Of a stretch of DNA of 64,000 nt, positions 35,667 to 45,023 are shown in pieces. A program made the translations under genes and the position numbers. Position 1 is the stretch's first letter. Each line of letters begins with the position of its first letter. This DNA is from Mesorhizobium sp. GbtcB19 (GTDB lineage: Bacteria; Pseudomonadota; Alphaproteobacteria; Rhizobiales; Rhizobiaceae): contig NZ_JAGXJY010000008.1 in NCBI RefSeq assembly GCF_019091085.1, forward strand, positions 1-64,000. The letters run 5' to 3'. The notes under the pieces were generated by a model. The model did not search any database. It was given only the letters and a program-made list of their open reading frames with translations, and had not been told where the DNA came from.

Positions 35667-36314
35667 ATGCCGAGGCCAGAGTTGACCGCGATCACCCGTC
35701 GAACCGCACTACAGCTCGGCCTCCTGTGCGCGGCGATACCCGCGGCAATGCCCGCTGCCATGGCCGCCAAACCGCGGGCGGTGCCAAACTGGCCTGGCAA
35801 GCTGGTCGATGCCGCGCGTGAGCAGATCGGTGTCACCACCATCTACGACCCGACTTACACTCGCATCCCTTATCCCGGCGGCGATGTCGCTGAGGACCGG
35901 GGCGTGTGCACGGATGTTGTGATCCGCGCCTATCGCCGCGCCTTCAAGCTCGACCTGCAAAGGCTGGTGCATGAGGACATGGCCGCCAATTTCGCCGCCT
36001 ATCCGAAGGCCTGGGGCCTGAAATCGACGGACACCAACATCGATCACCGCCGCGTGCCCAATCTCGCAGTGTTCTTCGCACGGCGAGGCGCATCCTTTGC
36101 CGTCAGCGAGGGTCCCGCCGACTACCAGCCGGGCGATCTCGTCACACAGATGCTGCCCGGCAATCTGACGCATATCGCCATCGTCTCGACCAACCGCTCG
36201 GACGAGGCGCCGGAGCGGCCGCTGGTCATCCACAATATCGGCCAGGGCGCCCGCGAGGAGGACACGCTCTATGTCTTCAGGCGGACGGGGCATTTCCGTT
36301 TCGCGCCCACCTGA
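35667..36314 (+). CDS. DUF1287 domain protein, exported
   Basis: The protein belongs to DUF1287, related by sequence pattern to the NlpC/P60 fold. The core has LVDAAREQIGVTTIYDPTYTRIPYPGGDVAEDRGVCTDVVIRAYR in consecutive blocks, with cysteine in GVCTDVV as the likely nucleophile, and later GDLVTQMLPGNLTHIAIVS with a histidine. I begin at 35667 because MPRPELTAITRRTALQLGLLCAAIPAA makes a good export signal with a twin-arginine; ATG at 35601 would add 22 residues. An AAGGAG at 35617 has no well-spaced start. Peptidoglycan-related amidase or peptidase activity is a guess from the fold. Confidence 0.82.
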   Translation: MPRPELTAITRRTALQLGLLCAAIPAAMPAAMAAKPRAVPNWPGKLVDAAREQIGVTTIYDPTYTRIPYPGGDVAEDRGVCTDVVIRAYRRAFKLDLQRLVHEDMAANFAAYPKAWGLKSTDTNIDHRRVPNLAVFFARRGASFAVSEGPADYQPGDLVTQMLPGNLTHIAIVSTNRSDEAPERPLVIHNIGQGAREEDTLYVFRRTGHFRFAPT

Positions 36315-36335
36315 GAGGCTTAGCTTTCTTAGAGC

Positions 36336-38660
36336 CTAGCCCAGATCGACGAGCGCCTGCGCCTTGTGCGCCGCCTCGACGACGGCAAGCGCGGTCATGT
36401 TGACGACGCCGCGCGAGGTCACCGACGGCGTCAGTATGTGCGCCGGCTTGTCGGTGCCGAGCAGGATCGGCCCGACATGCAGCGCGTCCATCATGGCACG
36501 CAAAGCCGTCAGCGTGATGTTGGCCGAATCGAGGTTCGGGAAGACCAGCAGATTGGCCTCGCCCTTCAGCCTGGAATGCGGGTAGACGCGCTGGCGCAGA
36601 TGCTCCGACAACGCGGTATCGGCATGCATTTCGCCGTCGCACTGCAAATCGGGCGCGATGCGGCCGAGGATTTCCGCTGCCCGGCGCATCTTCAGCGCGC
36701 TCGGAGAATCGCGCGAGCCGAAATCCGAATGCGACAGCAGCGCCGCCTTCGGCTCGATGCCGAAGCGTTGGATTTCCTCCGCCGCCAGCACCGTCATCTC
36801 GGCGATCTCCTCCGCCGTCGGGTCGACCGAGACATGGGTGTCGGTGAGGAAGATGATGCCGCGCTGCGAAATCAGCATCGACAGCGTCGAGAGGTCCCGG
36901 TCCTGGATGCCGGCGCGGGGACCGATGATCAGCGTCACGTTGCGCAGATGCCGCTCGAAGCGGCCCTCGAGGCCGCATATCATGGCGTCCGCATCGCCGC
37001 GCTTCAGCGCCAGGGCCGCGATCACCGTGTTGTCGGTGCGCACCATGGTGCGGGCGGCTTCCGTCGTGACGCCGCGCCGGCCGGCCAGTTCGATCAGGAG
37101 ATCGACATAGTGGCGGTAGCGCGGATCGTCCTCGGGGTTGATCAGGGCAAAGTCGACGCCTGGCTTGATGCGCAGCCCGTAGCGCTTCAAGCGCACTTCG
37201 ACGACATGCGGTCGGCCGATCAGGGTCGGCTCGGCGATCCCTTCCTCGAGCACGACCTGCGCGGCGCGCAGCACGCGCTCGTCCTCGCCGTCGGCATAGA
37301 TCACCCGCTTGGCGCTGGAAGCCTTGGCGGAGGAGAAAACCGGCTTCATCACCAGGCCGGAGCGGAAGACGAAGCGGTTGAGCTTGTCGATATAGGCGGC
37401 GAAGTCGGCGATCGGCCGCGTCGCGACGCCGGTATCGCAGGCAGCCTTGGCGACCGCCGGCGCAATGCGCAGGATGAGGCGCGGATCGAAGGGCGAAGGA
37501 ATCAGGAAATCGGGGCCGAACATCGGCGTCTCGCCGGAATAGGCGCGCGCCGCGACATCCGAAGGTTCTTCGCGGGCAAGGGCGGCGATCGCCCTGACCG
37601 CCGCCATCTTCATCTCCTCGTTGATGGCGCTTGCGCCGCAGTCGAGCGCGCCGCGGAAGATGTAAGGAAAGCAAAGCACGTTGTTGACTTGATTGGGAAA
37701 ATCGGAACGCCCGGTGCAGATCATGGCGTCCGGTCGGGCGGCCCGCGCCACTTCCGGCATGATCTCGGGATTGGGGTTGGCCAAAGCCAGGATCAGCGGC
37801 TTCGGCGCCATGTGCTGGAGCAGGTCCGGCTTCAGAACGCCGGCAGCGGAAAGGCCGAGGAAGACATCGGCGCCGGGGATGACGTCGGCCAGCGTGCGCG
37901 CCGCGGTGTCCTTCACATAGGGGTCTTTCCAGCGATCCATCTCCTCTACGCGGCCCTTATGGGCGACGCCGAAGCGGTCGGTGACCCAGATGTTTTCGAC
38001 CCTGGCGCCGAGCGAGACCAGAAGGTTGAGGCAGGCAAGTGCGGCGGCGCCCGCGCCGGAGGTGACGATCTTGACGTCGGAAATCTTTTTGCCGGCCAGT
38101 TCCAGTCCGTTGAGCACCGCGGCGGCGACGATGATCGCCGTGCCGTGCTGGTCGTCGTGGAAGACCGGAATGCCCATGCGGGCCTTCAGCCGCTCCTCGA
38201 CCTCGAAGCATTCCGGCGCCTTGATGTCCTCGAGATTGATGCCGCCGAAGGTCGGCTCCAGTGCTGCGACCGTCTCGACCATGCGCTCGATCTCCGGCGC
38301 GTCGATCTCGATGTCGAAGACGTCGATGCCGGCGAATTTCTTGAACAGCACCGCCTTGCCTTCCATCACCGGCTTGGAGGCGAGTGGGCCGATATTGCCG
38401 AGCCCGAGCACGGCCGAGCCGTTGGAGACGACGCCGACCAGATTGGCGCGCGCGGTGTAATCGGCGGCGGTGGCCGGATCGTCGCGGATCTCCAGGCAGG
38501 GCGCCGCCACGCCGGGCGAATAGGCAAGCGCCAAGTCGCGCTGGTTGCCGAGCGGTTTTGTGGCCTGGATCTCGAGCTTTCCCGGCGTCGGGTGCTTGTG
38601 GAAGAAGAGGGCGGCCTCGTCGAGGTCCGACCGGGCCGTTTTCTTGTTCTCGCCGTCCAT
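36336..38660 (-). CDS. NADP-type malic enzyme with phosphotransacetylase-like domain
   Basis: The 774-residue enzyme converts malate to pyruvate and CO2, supplying pyruvate and NAD(P)H for growth on dicarboxylates. Residues 1 to about 430 are the malic enzyme core ([46 protein letters not shown] for the dinucleotide site). The rest, from [16 protein letters not shown], is a phosphotransacetylase-like domain that in rhizobial Tme/Dme proteins is regulatory rather than catalytic. I cannot separate maeB/tme (NADP) from dme (NAD) with certainty by eye. The ATG at 38660 follows GGGAGG. It stands as a single gene. Confidence 0.93.
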   Translation of the reverse strand: MDGENKKTARSDLDEAALFFHKHPTPGKLEIQATKPLGNQRDLALAYSPGVAAPCLEIRDDPATAADYTARANLVGVVSNGSAVLGLGNIGPLASKPVMEGKAVLFKKFAGIDVFDIEIDAPEIERMVETVAALEPTFGGINLEDIKAPECFEVEERLKARMGIPVFHDDQHGTAIIVAAAVLNGLELAGKKISDVKIVTSGAGAAALACLNLLVSLGARVENIWVTDRFGVAHKGRVEEMDRWKDPYVKDTAARTLADVIPGADVFLGLSAAGVLKPDLLQHMAPKPLILALANPNPEIMPEVARAARPDAMICTGRSDFPNQVNNVLCFPYIFRGALDCGASAINEEMKMAAVRAIAALAREEPSDVAARAYSGETPMFGPDFLIPSPFDPRLILRIAPAVAKAACDTGVATRPIADFAAYIDKLNRFVFRSGLVMKPVFSSAKASSAKRVIYADGEDERVLRAAQVVLEEGIAEPTLIGRPHVVEVRLKRYGLRIKPGVDFALINPEDDPRYRHYVDLLIELAGRRGVTTEAARTMVRTDNTVIAALALKRGDADAMICGLEGRFERHLRNVTLIIGPRAGIQDRDLSTLSMLISQRGIIFLTDTHVSVDPTAEEIAEMTVLAAEEIQRFGIEPKAALLSHSDFGSRDSPSALKMRRAAEILGRIAPDLQCDGEMHADTALSEHLRQRVYPHSRLKGEANLLVFPNLDSANITLTALRAMMDALHVGPILLGTDKPAHILTPSVTSRGVVNMTALAVVEAAHKAQALVDLG

Positions 38661-38822
38661 TGCGGCCCCTCCCTGCGATACTGGTTTGGAGCCTTTTAGC
38701 ATGAGCCAATAATTTCGCGACGCCAAAATCTCGGGCTCCGGCCTTCACAATGCCGGAGCAGAAATAGTCAATCAATTCCAGCCGGTTGGCGCGAGAGTTT
38801 CGGGCGGATGAATAGCGGCTCG

Positions 38823-39602
38823 TCAGAACGCGCTGACGTAGAGGCCGCCATCGACCGGGATATTCTGGCCGGTCAGGTAGCCGGCATGAACCGAGCAGAG
38901 GAAGGCGCAGATCTGGCCGAACTCCTCCGGCGTGCCGAGGCGTTTTGCCGGCACGTCGGCGCTGATCCGGGTTTTGCGCGCGGCGGCCGCGGCCGGGTCT
39001 TCAACGGTACCTGCCTCATGCGGGCCGCGCAGGCGGTCGGTGTCGAGCTTGCCGGGCAACAGGCTGTTGATGGTGACGTTGCGGTCGATCACCGTACGCG
39101 CCACGCCGGCCAGGAACGAGGTCAGGCCGGCGCGCGCGCCGGACGACAAATCGAGGCCGGGGATCGGCACATAGACCGACAGCGAGGTGATGTTGACGAT
39201 GCGGCCGAACCCGCGCTTGGCCATGCCGTCGATCACCGCCTGGATGAGCTCGATCGGCGTCACCATGTTCTGCGTCACGCCTTCGAGGATTTTCGTGCGG
39301 TCGAGCTCGCGGAAATCGCGCAACGGCGGGCCGCCATTGTTGTTGACCAGGATGTCCGGGTCCGGGCAGGCGGCAAGGATCGCCTTCTGCACGTCGGGCT
39401 TCGACACATCGCCGGCGACTTCGGTCACCTCGACCCCGAACCGGTCGCGGATCTCCTTGGCGGTCCTCGCCACGAGCTCGGCGTTGCGGCCGTTGACGAC
39501 GAGATCGACGCCGGCTTCCGCCAGCGCCATCGCGCATCCTTTTCCAAGCCCTTTGCTCGAAGCGCAGACGATGGCCTTCTTGCCGCGAATGCCCAGATCC
39601 AT
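38823..39602 (-). CDS. SDR-like protein without the YxxxK motif
   Basis: This 259-residue protein has the short-chain dehydrogenase fold and resembles FabG-like reductases. The cofactor loop is ASSKGLGKG (residues 14-22), NNNGGPP follows the NNAG position, and the C-terminal LTGQNIPVDGG is standard. In place of the catalytic YxxxK there is SSGARAGL, so tyrosine and lysine are both missing. A known SDR subgroup shares this feature and has no assigned reaction. ATG at 39602 gives the usual start; the longer frame is without similarity. It diverges from the metallophosphoesterase gene 121 bases away. Confidence 0.88.
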   Translation of the reverse strand: MDLGIRGKKAIVCASSKGLGKGCAMALAEAGVDLVVNGRNAELVARTAKEIRDRFGVEVTEVAGDVSKPDVQKAILAACPDPDILVNNNGGPPLRDFRELDRTKILEGVTQNMVTPIELIQAVIDGMAKRGFGRIVNITSLSVYVPIPGLDLSSGARAGLTSFLAGVARTVIDRNVTINSLLPGKLDTDRLRGPHEAGTVEDPAAAAARKTRISADVPAKRLGTPEEFGQICAFLCSVHAGYLTGQNIPVDGGLYVSAF

Positions 39603-39723
39603 GGTGATTTTCTCCTGAATGCGTTGCGTGCAAGCTAGCGCCTGGGCTGGACCAACCGCAACCGTCATACGGTTGTTGCATGAATCGGGGCATAGGCACG
39701 CGAAAGCAAAGGGTAAAATCGTG

Positions 39724-40554
39724 ATGTCAGACCCAGAGCCCCGCACTTTCCGCGCGCTGTTCATTTCCGACGTGCATCTCGGGTCCAAGGCGGCCAAGGC
39801 CGATTTCCTGATCGACTTCCTGCGCTATCACGACGCCGAAATCATCTATCTCGTCGGCGATATCGTCGATGGCTGGCGGCTGCGGCGCAGCTGGCACTGG
39901 CCGCAAAGCCACAATGACGTGGTGCAGAAACTGCTGCGCAAGGCCCGCAAGGGCGCCTCCATCACCTATATCGCCGGCAATCACGACGAGTTCGCCCGCC
40001 AGTTCCAGGGCGTGCATTTCGGCGGCATCGTCGTTGCCGACCGCGCCATCCACGAAACCGCCGACGGCCGGCGCTTGCTGGTCATCCATGGCGACCAGTT
40101 CGACACGGTGGTGCACAACCAGCGCTGGCTCGCCTATCTCGGCGACTATGCCTATGACACCGCGATGCTGATCAACCGGGTGGTGACCAAACTGCGCCAT
40201 TTGCTCGGCCTGCCTTACTGGTCGTTCTCGTCCTGGGCCAAGGTCAAGGTGAAGAAGGCGGTGAACTTCATCGGCTCGTTCCAGACCGTGCTGTCGGAGG
40301 AAGCCAGGCGCTCGCATGTCGACGGCGTGATCTGCGGTCACATCCACCATGCCGCCATCGAGAATTATGGCGAGGTGCAGTACATCAACACCGGCGACTG
40401 GGTAGAAAGCTGCACGGCGGTGGTCGAGCATTTCGACGGCCGCATGGAAATCCTGACCTGGGCGCATGTGCTGCCCGAATCTTCGGCCGACGCTGACGTG
40501 CTGGTGCCGGTCGACATCATCGACCTCAAGGGCAGGGCAGCGCAGGCGGCCTGA
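39724..40554 (+). CDS. Metallophosphoesterase, LpxH-like
   Basis: The 276-residue product is a calcineurin-like metallophosphoesterase resembling UDP-2,3-diacylglucosamine hydrolases. Metal ligands are in SDVHLGS (Asp16, His18), GDIVDGW (Asp46), GNHD (Asn86-His87), HGDQFD and GHIHHAA. LpxH makes lipid X in lipid A synthesis, but many alphaproteobacteria use LpxI for that step, so a role in another phospho-lipid or nucleotide cleavage is possible. The ATG at 39724 is used; GTG at 39721 is adjacent. It stands alone upstream of an MFS gene. Confidence 0.88.
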   Translation: MSDPEPRTFRALFISDVHLGSKAAKADFLIDFLRYHDAEIIYLVGDIVDGWRLRRSWHWPQSHNDVVQKLLRKARKGASITYIAGNHDEFARQFQGVHFGGIVVADRAIHETADGRRLLVIHGDQFDTVVHNQRWLAYLGDYAYDTAMLINRVVTKLRHLLGLPYWSFSSWAKVKVKKAVNFIGSFQTVLSEEARRSHVDGVICGHIHHAAIENYGEVQYINTGDWVESCTAVVEHFDGRMEILTWAHVLPESSADADVLVPVDIIDLKGRAAQAA

Positions 40555-40767
40555 ACGGCGCCAGCGCTCGGCAAGGCTGGCGGACCGCCCCCAGGGTTAT
40601 CGAGCCGGCGTTGCACCGGGACCGTTCGGGAAAGACGAAGCGTTCCGAGCCGTCTTCAACAGCTTTGCCGCTGATCGATTGGTCCAGACAGTTCCGCCGC
40701 GCTTTGCCGCATGTTAGGGATCGAGACGCGTTGCAGGCCGTCGAATGCAGCGAAATTGGATCGATTC

Positions 40768-41982
40768 ATGTCGCTGCCGCCGCTCTCTCCCGAACAGCTC
40801 GTCAAGCCCAGACATTTCGAACTGCGCCTGAGCCTGATCTTCGCGACCTTGTTCGTGTCGCAGGGCACGCATCTGCCTTACTTTCCGCTCTGGCTGCAGG
40901 CGAAAGGCTTTCACGCCGAGCAGATCGCCGTCATCCTGGCGGCGCCGATGTTCCTGCGCGTGGTGACGACGCCGATGCTGACGGCGTTTGCCGACCGGGC
41001 AAAAGACCGCGCCAACGTGTATATCGTGCTGGTCGCCGCCTCGATGGTCATCTCGGCCGGCTATTTCCTGCCGGCCACCTACGCGATCGTGCTCGCCGTT
41101 TCGCTGCTGCTCACCATCGTCTGGACGCCGCATTCGCCGATGGCCGATTCGCTGGCTTTATCAGGCGTGCGCCGCTTTGGCTCGAACTACACGGCGATGC
41201 GCAAATGGGGCTCGATCTCCTATCTCTGCGCCAATGTCGTGGGCGGCTTCATTTTGGCGGTTACCGGCCCGCAGGCCGTTCCGGTGATCATCTTCGTGGC
41301 GCTTGGCGCGGCTCTTGCCGCGGGGCTGTGGGCGCCGCGCATGGGGCGGCCGCGCAAGGCTTCGCCACTGTCGGCTACCGACATCCAGCAGTCGGCGCCA
41401 AGCCTCTTCAACGCCTATTTCCTGTACTTTACCCTCGGCGTCGGCATCATCACCGCCAGCCACGCCTTCCTCTACGGGTTCGTCTCGATCTATTGGAAGT
41501 CGATCGGCATCGGCGATTCCGTCGTCGGCCTGCTATGGGCCTGGGGCGTGGTATCCGAAGTCTGCATGTTCCTGTTTTTCAACCGTATTTTCGCGTCCGT
41601 CCCGGTCGTCCGGGTGATGGTGATCGCCGGCATCGGCTCGGTCGTGCGCTGGATCGCCTTTCCGCTGGTCTGGCCGCTCGGCCTAGGTGTCGCCGGCTTC
41701 TTCCTCGTGCAGTCGCTGCATTCGGTCTCCGTCGCCATGGTGCTGATCGGCCTGCAGAAGATGATCGGCGAGACGGTTTCCGAAGAGCGCACAGGTGCCG
41801 CGCAAGGCATTGCCTATTTCTTCAACGGCTTCTTCATGGCGGCGGTGACGCTTGCTTCCGGTCCGCTCTATGACCGTCTTGGCGTAGACGGTTTCTGGGC
41901 GATGATCCCGATCGCGGTCATCGGCATGGCGCTGATCGGGCTGGCCGCACGTTCAGCCCCACAGCACCCCGTCCGGGGGTGA
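40768..41982 (+). CDS. MFS transporter, PPP/nucleoside-symporter type
   Basis: The 404-residue protein has twelve predicted membrane helices and fits the major facilitator subgroup that includes the phenylpropionate transporter HcaT and nucleoside symporters (MFS_1-like). FVSQGTHLPYFPLWL in the first helix and KWGSISYLCANVVGGF are typical; an acidic residue in EVCMFLFFNRIF marks helix eight. The ATG at 40768 starts just before the first helix; an ATG at 40711 would add 19 residues. Substrate is unknown. The last 30 bases overlap the convergent epimerase gene. Confidence 0.87.
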   Translation: MSLPPLSPEQLVKPRHFELRLSLIFATLFVSQGTHLPYFPLWLQAKGFHAEQIAVILAAPMFLRVVTTPMLTAFADRAKDRANVYIVLVAASMVISAGYFLPATYAIVLAVSLLLTIVWTPHSPMADSLALSGVRRFGSNYTAMRKWGSISYLCANVVGGFILAVTGPQAVPVIIFVALGAALAAGLWAPRMGRPRKASPLSATDIQQSAPSLFNAYFLYFTLGVGIITASHAFLYGFVSIYWKSIGIGDSVVGLLWAWGVVSEVCMFLFFNRIFASVPVVRVMVIAGIGSVVRWIAFPLVWPLGLGVAGFFLVQSLHSVSVAMVLIGLQKMIGETVSEERTGAAQGIAYFFNGFFMAAVTLASGPLYDRLGVDGFWAMIPIAVIGMALIGLAARSAPQHPVRG

Positions 41983-42936
41983 AACGAGCGATCCCCGGTA
42001 GACGAGGCCGGGCTCGCGATCGCGCGCCAGCAGCAGCGGGCCGTCGAGGTCGACGAAGTCGGCATCCTGGGCCAGCAGCACGGCCGGCGCCATGGCGAGC
42101 GAGGTGCCGACCATGCAGCCCACCATGATGCCGAAGCCCAGCTCGCGGGCGCGGTCGCGCAATTTCAACGCTTCGGTCAGGCCGCCCGTCTTATCGAGCT
42201 TGATGTTGACGGCGTCGTAGAGGCCGACCAGCGAATCGAGGCCGCTCGTTTCATGCACGCTTTCGTCGGCGCAGATCGGCACCGGATGAGGGATCTGCCC
42301 TAGGATGGCGTCCTTGCCGGCCGGCAGCGGTTGCTCGATCAACGCGATGCCGTGCTCGGCGGCAAAGGCGAGATTGGCTTCGATGTTGTCATCGGACCAG
42401 CCCTCATTGGCATCGAGGATGAGGCGGCTGTTTGGAGCGGCTTCTCTTACCGCGCGGATTCTCGCCATGTCGTTGTCGCCGCCGATCTTGACCTTGAGCA
42501 AAGGCCGCGTGGCGTTGGCGCGCGCCTGCGCCGCCATGGCCTCCGGTTCGGCGAGCGACAGCGTGTAGGCGGTTTCCAGCGGTTTGGCCGCAACGGCGCC
42601 GATCGTCGCCGCAACAGGCGTGCCGGTCAGCTTGGCTTCCAGGTCCCAAAGCGCGCAGTCGACGGCGTTGCGCGCGGCGCCAGCGGGCATCGCGGCAAGC
42701 AAAGCGGCGCGGTCGATGCCAGCCGCGATCGGGCCGCGCATGACCTCGATGGCGGCGCGCACCCCCTCCATGGTCTCGCCGTAGCGCTTGTAGGGCACGC
42801 ATTCGCCACGCCCGGAACGTCCGTCTTCAGCGATCGTTACGGTGATGACTTCGGCCTCTGTCTTCGAGCCGCGTGAGATGGTGAAGGTGCCGGCGATCGG
42901 GAATCGCTCCATTTCGACCGAAATGACACGCGCCAT
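41953..42936 (-). CDS. Dipeptide epimerase-like enolase superfamily enzyme
   Basis: This 327-residue protein belongs to the muconate-lactonising subgroup of the enolase superfamily, close to L-Ala-D/L-Glu epimerases. The catalytic lysine is in LLKVKIGGD, the metal ligands are Asp (LILDANEGW), Glu (IEQPLP) and Asp (CADES), and the second lysine is in VNIKLDKTGG. Such enzymes recycle murein dipeptides; some homologues act on N-acyl amino acids or D-glutamate derivatives. ATG at 42936 matches the family start MARVISVEMERFPIAG. Its 3' end overlaps the MFS gene on the other strand. Confidence 0.92.
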   Translation of the reverse strand: MARVISVEMERFPIAGTFTISRGSKTEAEVITVTIAEDGRSGRGECVPYKRYGETMEGVRAAIEVMRGPIAAGIDRAALLAAMPAGAARNAVDCALWDLEAKLTGTPVAATIGAVAAKPLETAYTLSLAEPEAMAAQARANATRPLLKVKIGGDNDMARIRAVREAAPNSRLILDANEGWSDDNIEANLAFAAEHGIALIEQPLPAGKDAILGQIPHPVPICADESVHETSGLDSLVGLYDAVNIKLDKTGGLTEALKLRDRARELGFGIMVGCMVGTSLAMAPAVLLAQDADFVDLDGPLLLARDREPGLVYRGSLVSPPDGVLWG

Positions 42937-43013
42937 AATTTTCTTCTCCGGCTGTGCGACACCAGTCTGCCGGCAAATCGACACGCCAGCCCCGTCACGC
43001 TAAACAGGACGCC

Positions 43014-44201
43014 ATGTTGACCATCCGCAAACGCGACGCAAGCGGCGAGGCCGCCGAGAACGGCGAGCACCGGCCGCGCGTTGCCGTGGGCGAGGAAGGC
43101 GGCGTGCTGGGCTGCGCCTTCTCCGGCGTGTGGACGACGCGCACCGTCGCGCTGGTCGACGCCGACATGCGCAAGATCGAGCGCAGAAGCGGCGCAAAAC
43201 AGCTGATGCTCGACCTTTCCCACATCGAAAAGATGGACACGGCCGGCGCCTGGCTGATCGACAGGCTGGCCAGCGCCTTCGAGAAGAAAGGCGTCAAGGT
43301 TCATCTGCAGGGGCAGAGCGAGATCGCCTCGATCCTGCTCGGCGCGGTCGGCGACGCGGTCCGCCGCGAGCCCGAATCGGGCCCGTCCGGGCCACCCAAC
43401 ATCATCCTGCGCGCGCTGGAGCTGGTTGGCCGGCGGGTCTATGAGATGCGCGACGATTTCTTCGCCTCGATGAACATCCTCGGCGCCACGATCCGCGGCG
43501 CGCAGATGAAGCTCGGCCGCGGTCACGCGGTCAACCCGGCCGCGATCTTCAACCAGATCGATCGCATGGGCGTCGGCGCGATCCCGGTGGTGGTGCTGAT
43601 GTCAGCCATTGTCGGCGCCATCGTCGCCCAGCAGGGCGCCTACCAGCTCAGCTATTTCGGCGCCAACATCTTCGTCGTCGACCTCGTCGGCGTGCTGATC
43701 CTGCGCGAGCTCGGCGTGCTGATGACGGCGATCATGCTTGCCGGACGTTCGGGGAGCGCCATCACCGCCGAGATCGGCTCGATGAAAATGCGCGAGGAGG
43801 TCGACGCGCTGAAGGTGATCGGCCTCAATCCGATCGGCGTGTTGGTCTTTCCGAGGCTCGTCGCCCTGGTGATCGGGCTGCCATGCCTCACCATCATCGC
43901 CAATTTTGCAGCACTTGGCGGCGGCATCGTCGCCGCCTGGCTCTATTCCGACATCCCGCCGGCCGCGTTCATCGACAGGCTGCGCGTCGCCATCGATCTC
44001 AGCACCATCTTCGCCGGCCTGATCAAGGCGCCGTTCATGGCCCTGATCATCGGCATTATCGCGTCGGTCGAGGGCATGAAGGTCGGGGGCAGCGCCGAAT
44101 CGCTCGGCCTGCACGTCACCGCCTCGGTGGTGAAATCGATCTTCGTCGTCATTATCCTCGACGGGCTTTTCGCCATGTTCTACGCAGCGATCGGGTTCTG
44201 A
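43014..44201 (+). CDS. mlaE: STAS-MlaE fusion, lipid ABC transporter permease
   Basis: The 395-residue product joins an N-terminal STAS-like domain (about residues 15-115, with LMLDLSHIEKMDTAGAWLIDRL) to an MlaE permease domain of six or so membrane segments (IPVVVLMSAIVGAIVAQQGAYQL, RELGVLMTAIMLAGRSGSAITAEIGSMKMREEVDALKVIG in adjoining parts). In enterobacteria the STAS protein MlaB is separate; the fusion is common in alphaproteobacteria. It forms the inner-membrane part of a phospholipid transporter that maintains outer-membrane asymmetry. The ATG at 43014 has AACAGGA before it. The ATPase gene begins one base after its stop. Confidence 0.93.
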   Translation: MLTIRKRDASGEAAENGEHRPRVAVGEEGGVLGCAFSGVWTTRTVALVDADMRKIERRSGAKQLMLDLSHIEKMDTAGAWLIDRLASAFEKKGVKVHLQGQSEIASILLGAVGDAVRREPESGPSGPPNIILRALELVGRRVYEMRDDFFASMNILGATIRGAQMKLGRGHAVNPAAIFNQIDRMGVGAIPVVVLMSAIVGAIVAQQGAYQLSYFGANIFVVDLVGVLILRELGVLMTAIMLAGRSGSAITAEIGSMKMREEVDALKVIGLNPIGVLVFPRLVALVIGLPCLTIIANFAALGGGIVAAWLYSDIPPAAFIDRLRVAIDLSTIFAGLIKAPFMALIIGIIASVEGMKVGGSAESLGLHVTASVVKSIFVVIILDGLFAMFYAAIGF

Positions 44202-44202
44202 G

Positions 44203-45009
44203 ATGGCGAACGGCGGCGCGGCAACCGAGGAAGCCACAAACGACGAAATCGTGCTTTCGGTGCGCGACGTCACCGTCGCCATCGACGACAAGCTGATCCT
44301 CGACAAGCTTTCGCTGGACATCAAGCGTGGAGAAATCCTCGGCTTCGTCGGCGCTTCGGGCGCCGGCAAGTCGGTGCTGCTGCGCACCATACTGGGGCTG
44401 ATGCCGAAGCAGTCGGGGACGATCAGCCTGTTTGGCGTCGATGTCGACAAGGCGAGCGACGCCGATCGCCTGCGCATCGATATGCGGCTCGGCGTGCTGT
44501 TCCAGCATGGCGCGCTGTTTTCGGCGCTGACGGTGCTGGAGAACGTCCAGGTGCCGATGCGCGAATATCTCGACCTGCCCAAGGCGCTGATGGATGAGCT
44601 CGCCATGCTCAAGATCGAGCTGGTCGGGTTGCCGCCCGATGCCGCGCAGAAATTTCCCTCCGAGCTTTCCGGCGGCATGATCAAGCGCGCGGCGCTGGCC
44701 CGTGCGCTGGCGCTCGATCCCGACATCGTCTTCCTCGACGAGCCGACCTCCGGGCTCGATCCGATCAGCGCGGCCGAATTCGACGAGTTGGTCGTCAAGC
44801 TGCGCGACACGATGGATCTCACCGTCTACATGGTCACGCACGATCTCGACACGCTGTTCACCGCCTGCGACCACGTGGCGGTGCTCGGCAAGAAGCGTGT
44901 GCTGGTCGAAGGCACGATCGACGACATGCTGAAGAGCGACGAGCCGTGGGTGAAATCCTATTTCCGCGGAAAACGCGCCCGGCAACTTGATCTTGCGGCG
45001 CGCGCATAG
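44203..45009 (+). CDS. mlaF: Lipid ABC transporter ATP-binding protein
   Basis: The 268-residue ATPase powers the Mla lipid transporter. Walker A is GASGAGKS, the signature is LSGGMIKRAALARAL, Walker B is DIVFLDEPTSGLDP and the switch histidine is in VTHDLDT. An N-terminal extension of about 15 residues precedes the core. It lies between the permease and MCE genes with gaps of 1 and 14 bases, so the set is clearly one operon. Confidence 0.95.
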   Translation: MANGGAATEEATNDEIVLSVRDVTVAIDDKLILDKLSLDIKRGEILGFVGASGAGKSVLLRTILGLMPKQSGTISLFGVDVDKASDADRLRIDMRLGVLFQHGALFSALTVLENVQVPMREYLDLPKALMDELAMLKIELVGLPPDAAQKFPSELSGGMIKRAALARALALDPDIVFLDEPTSGLDPISAAEFDELVVKLRDTMDLTVYMVTHDLDTLFTACDHVAVLGKKRVLVEGTIDDMLKSDEPWVKSYFRGKRARQLDLAARA

Positions 45010-45023
45010 CCATAAGTGGGGCG

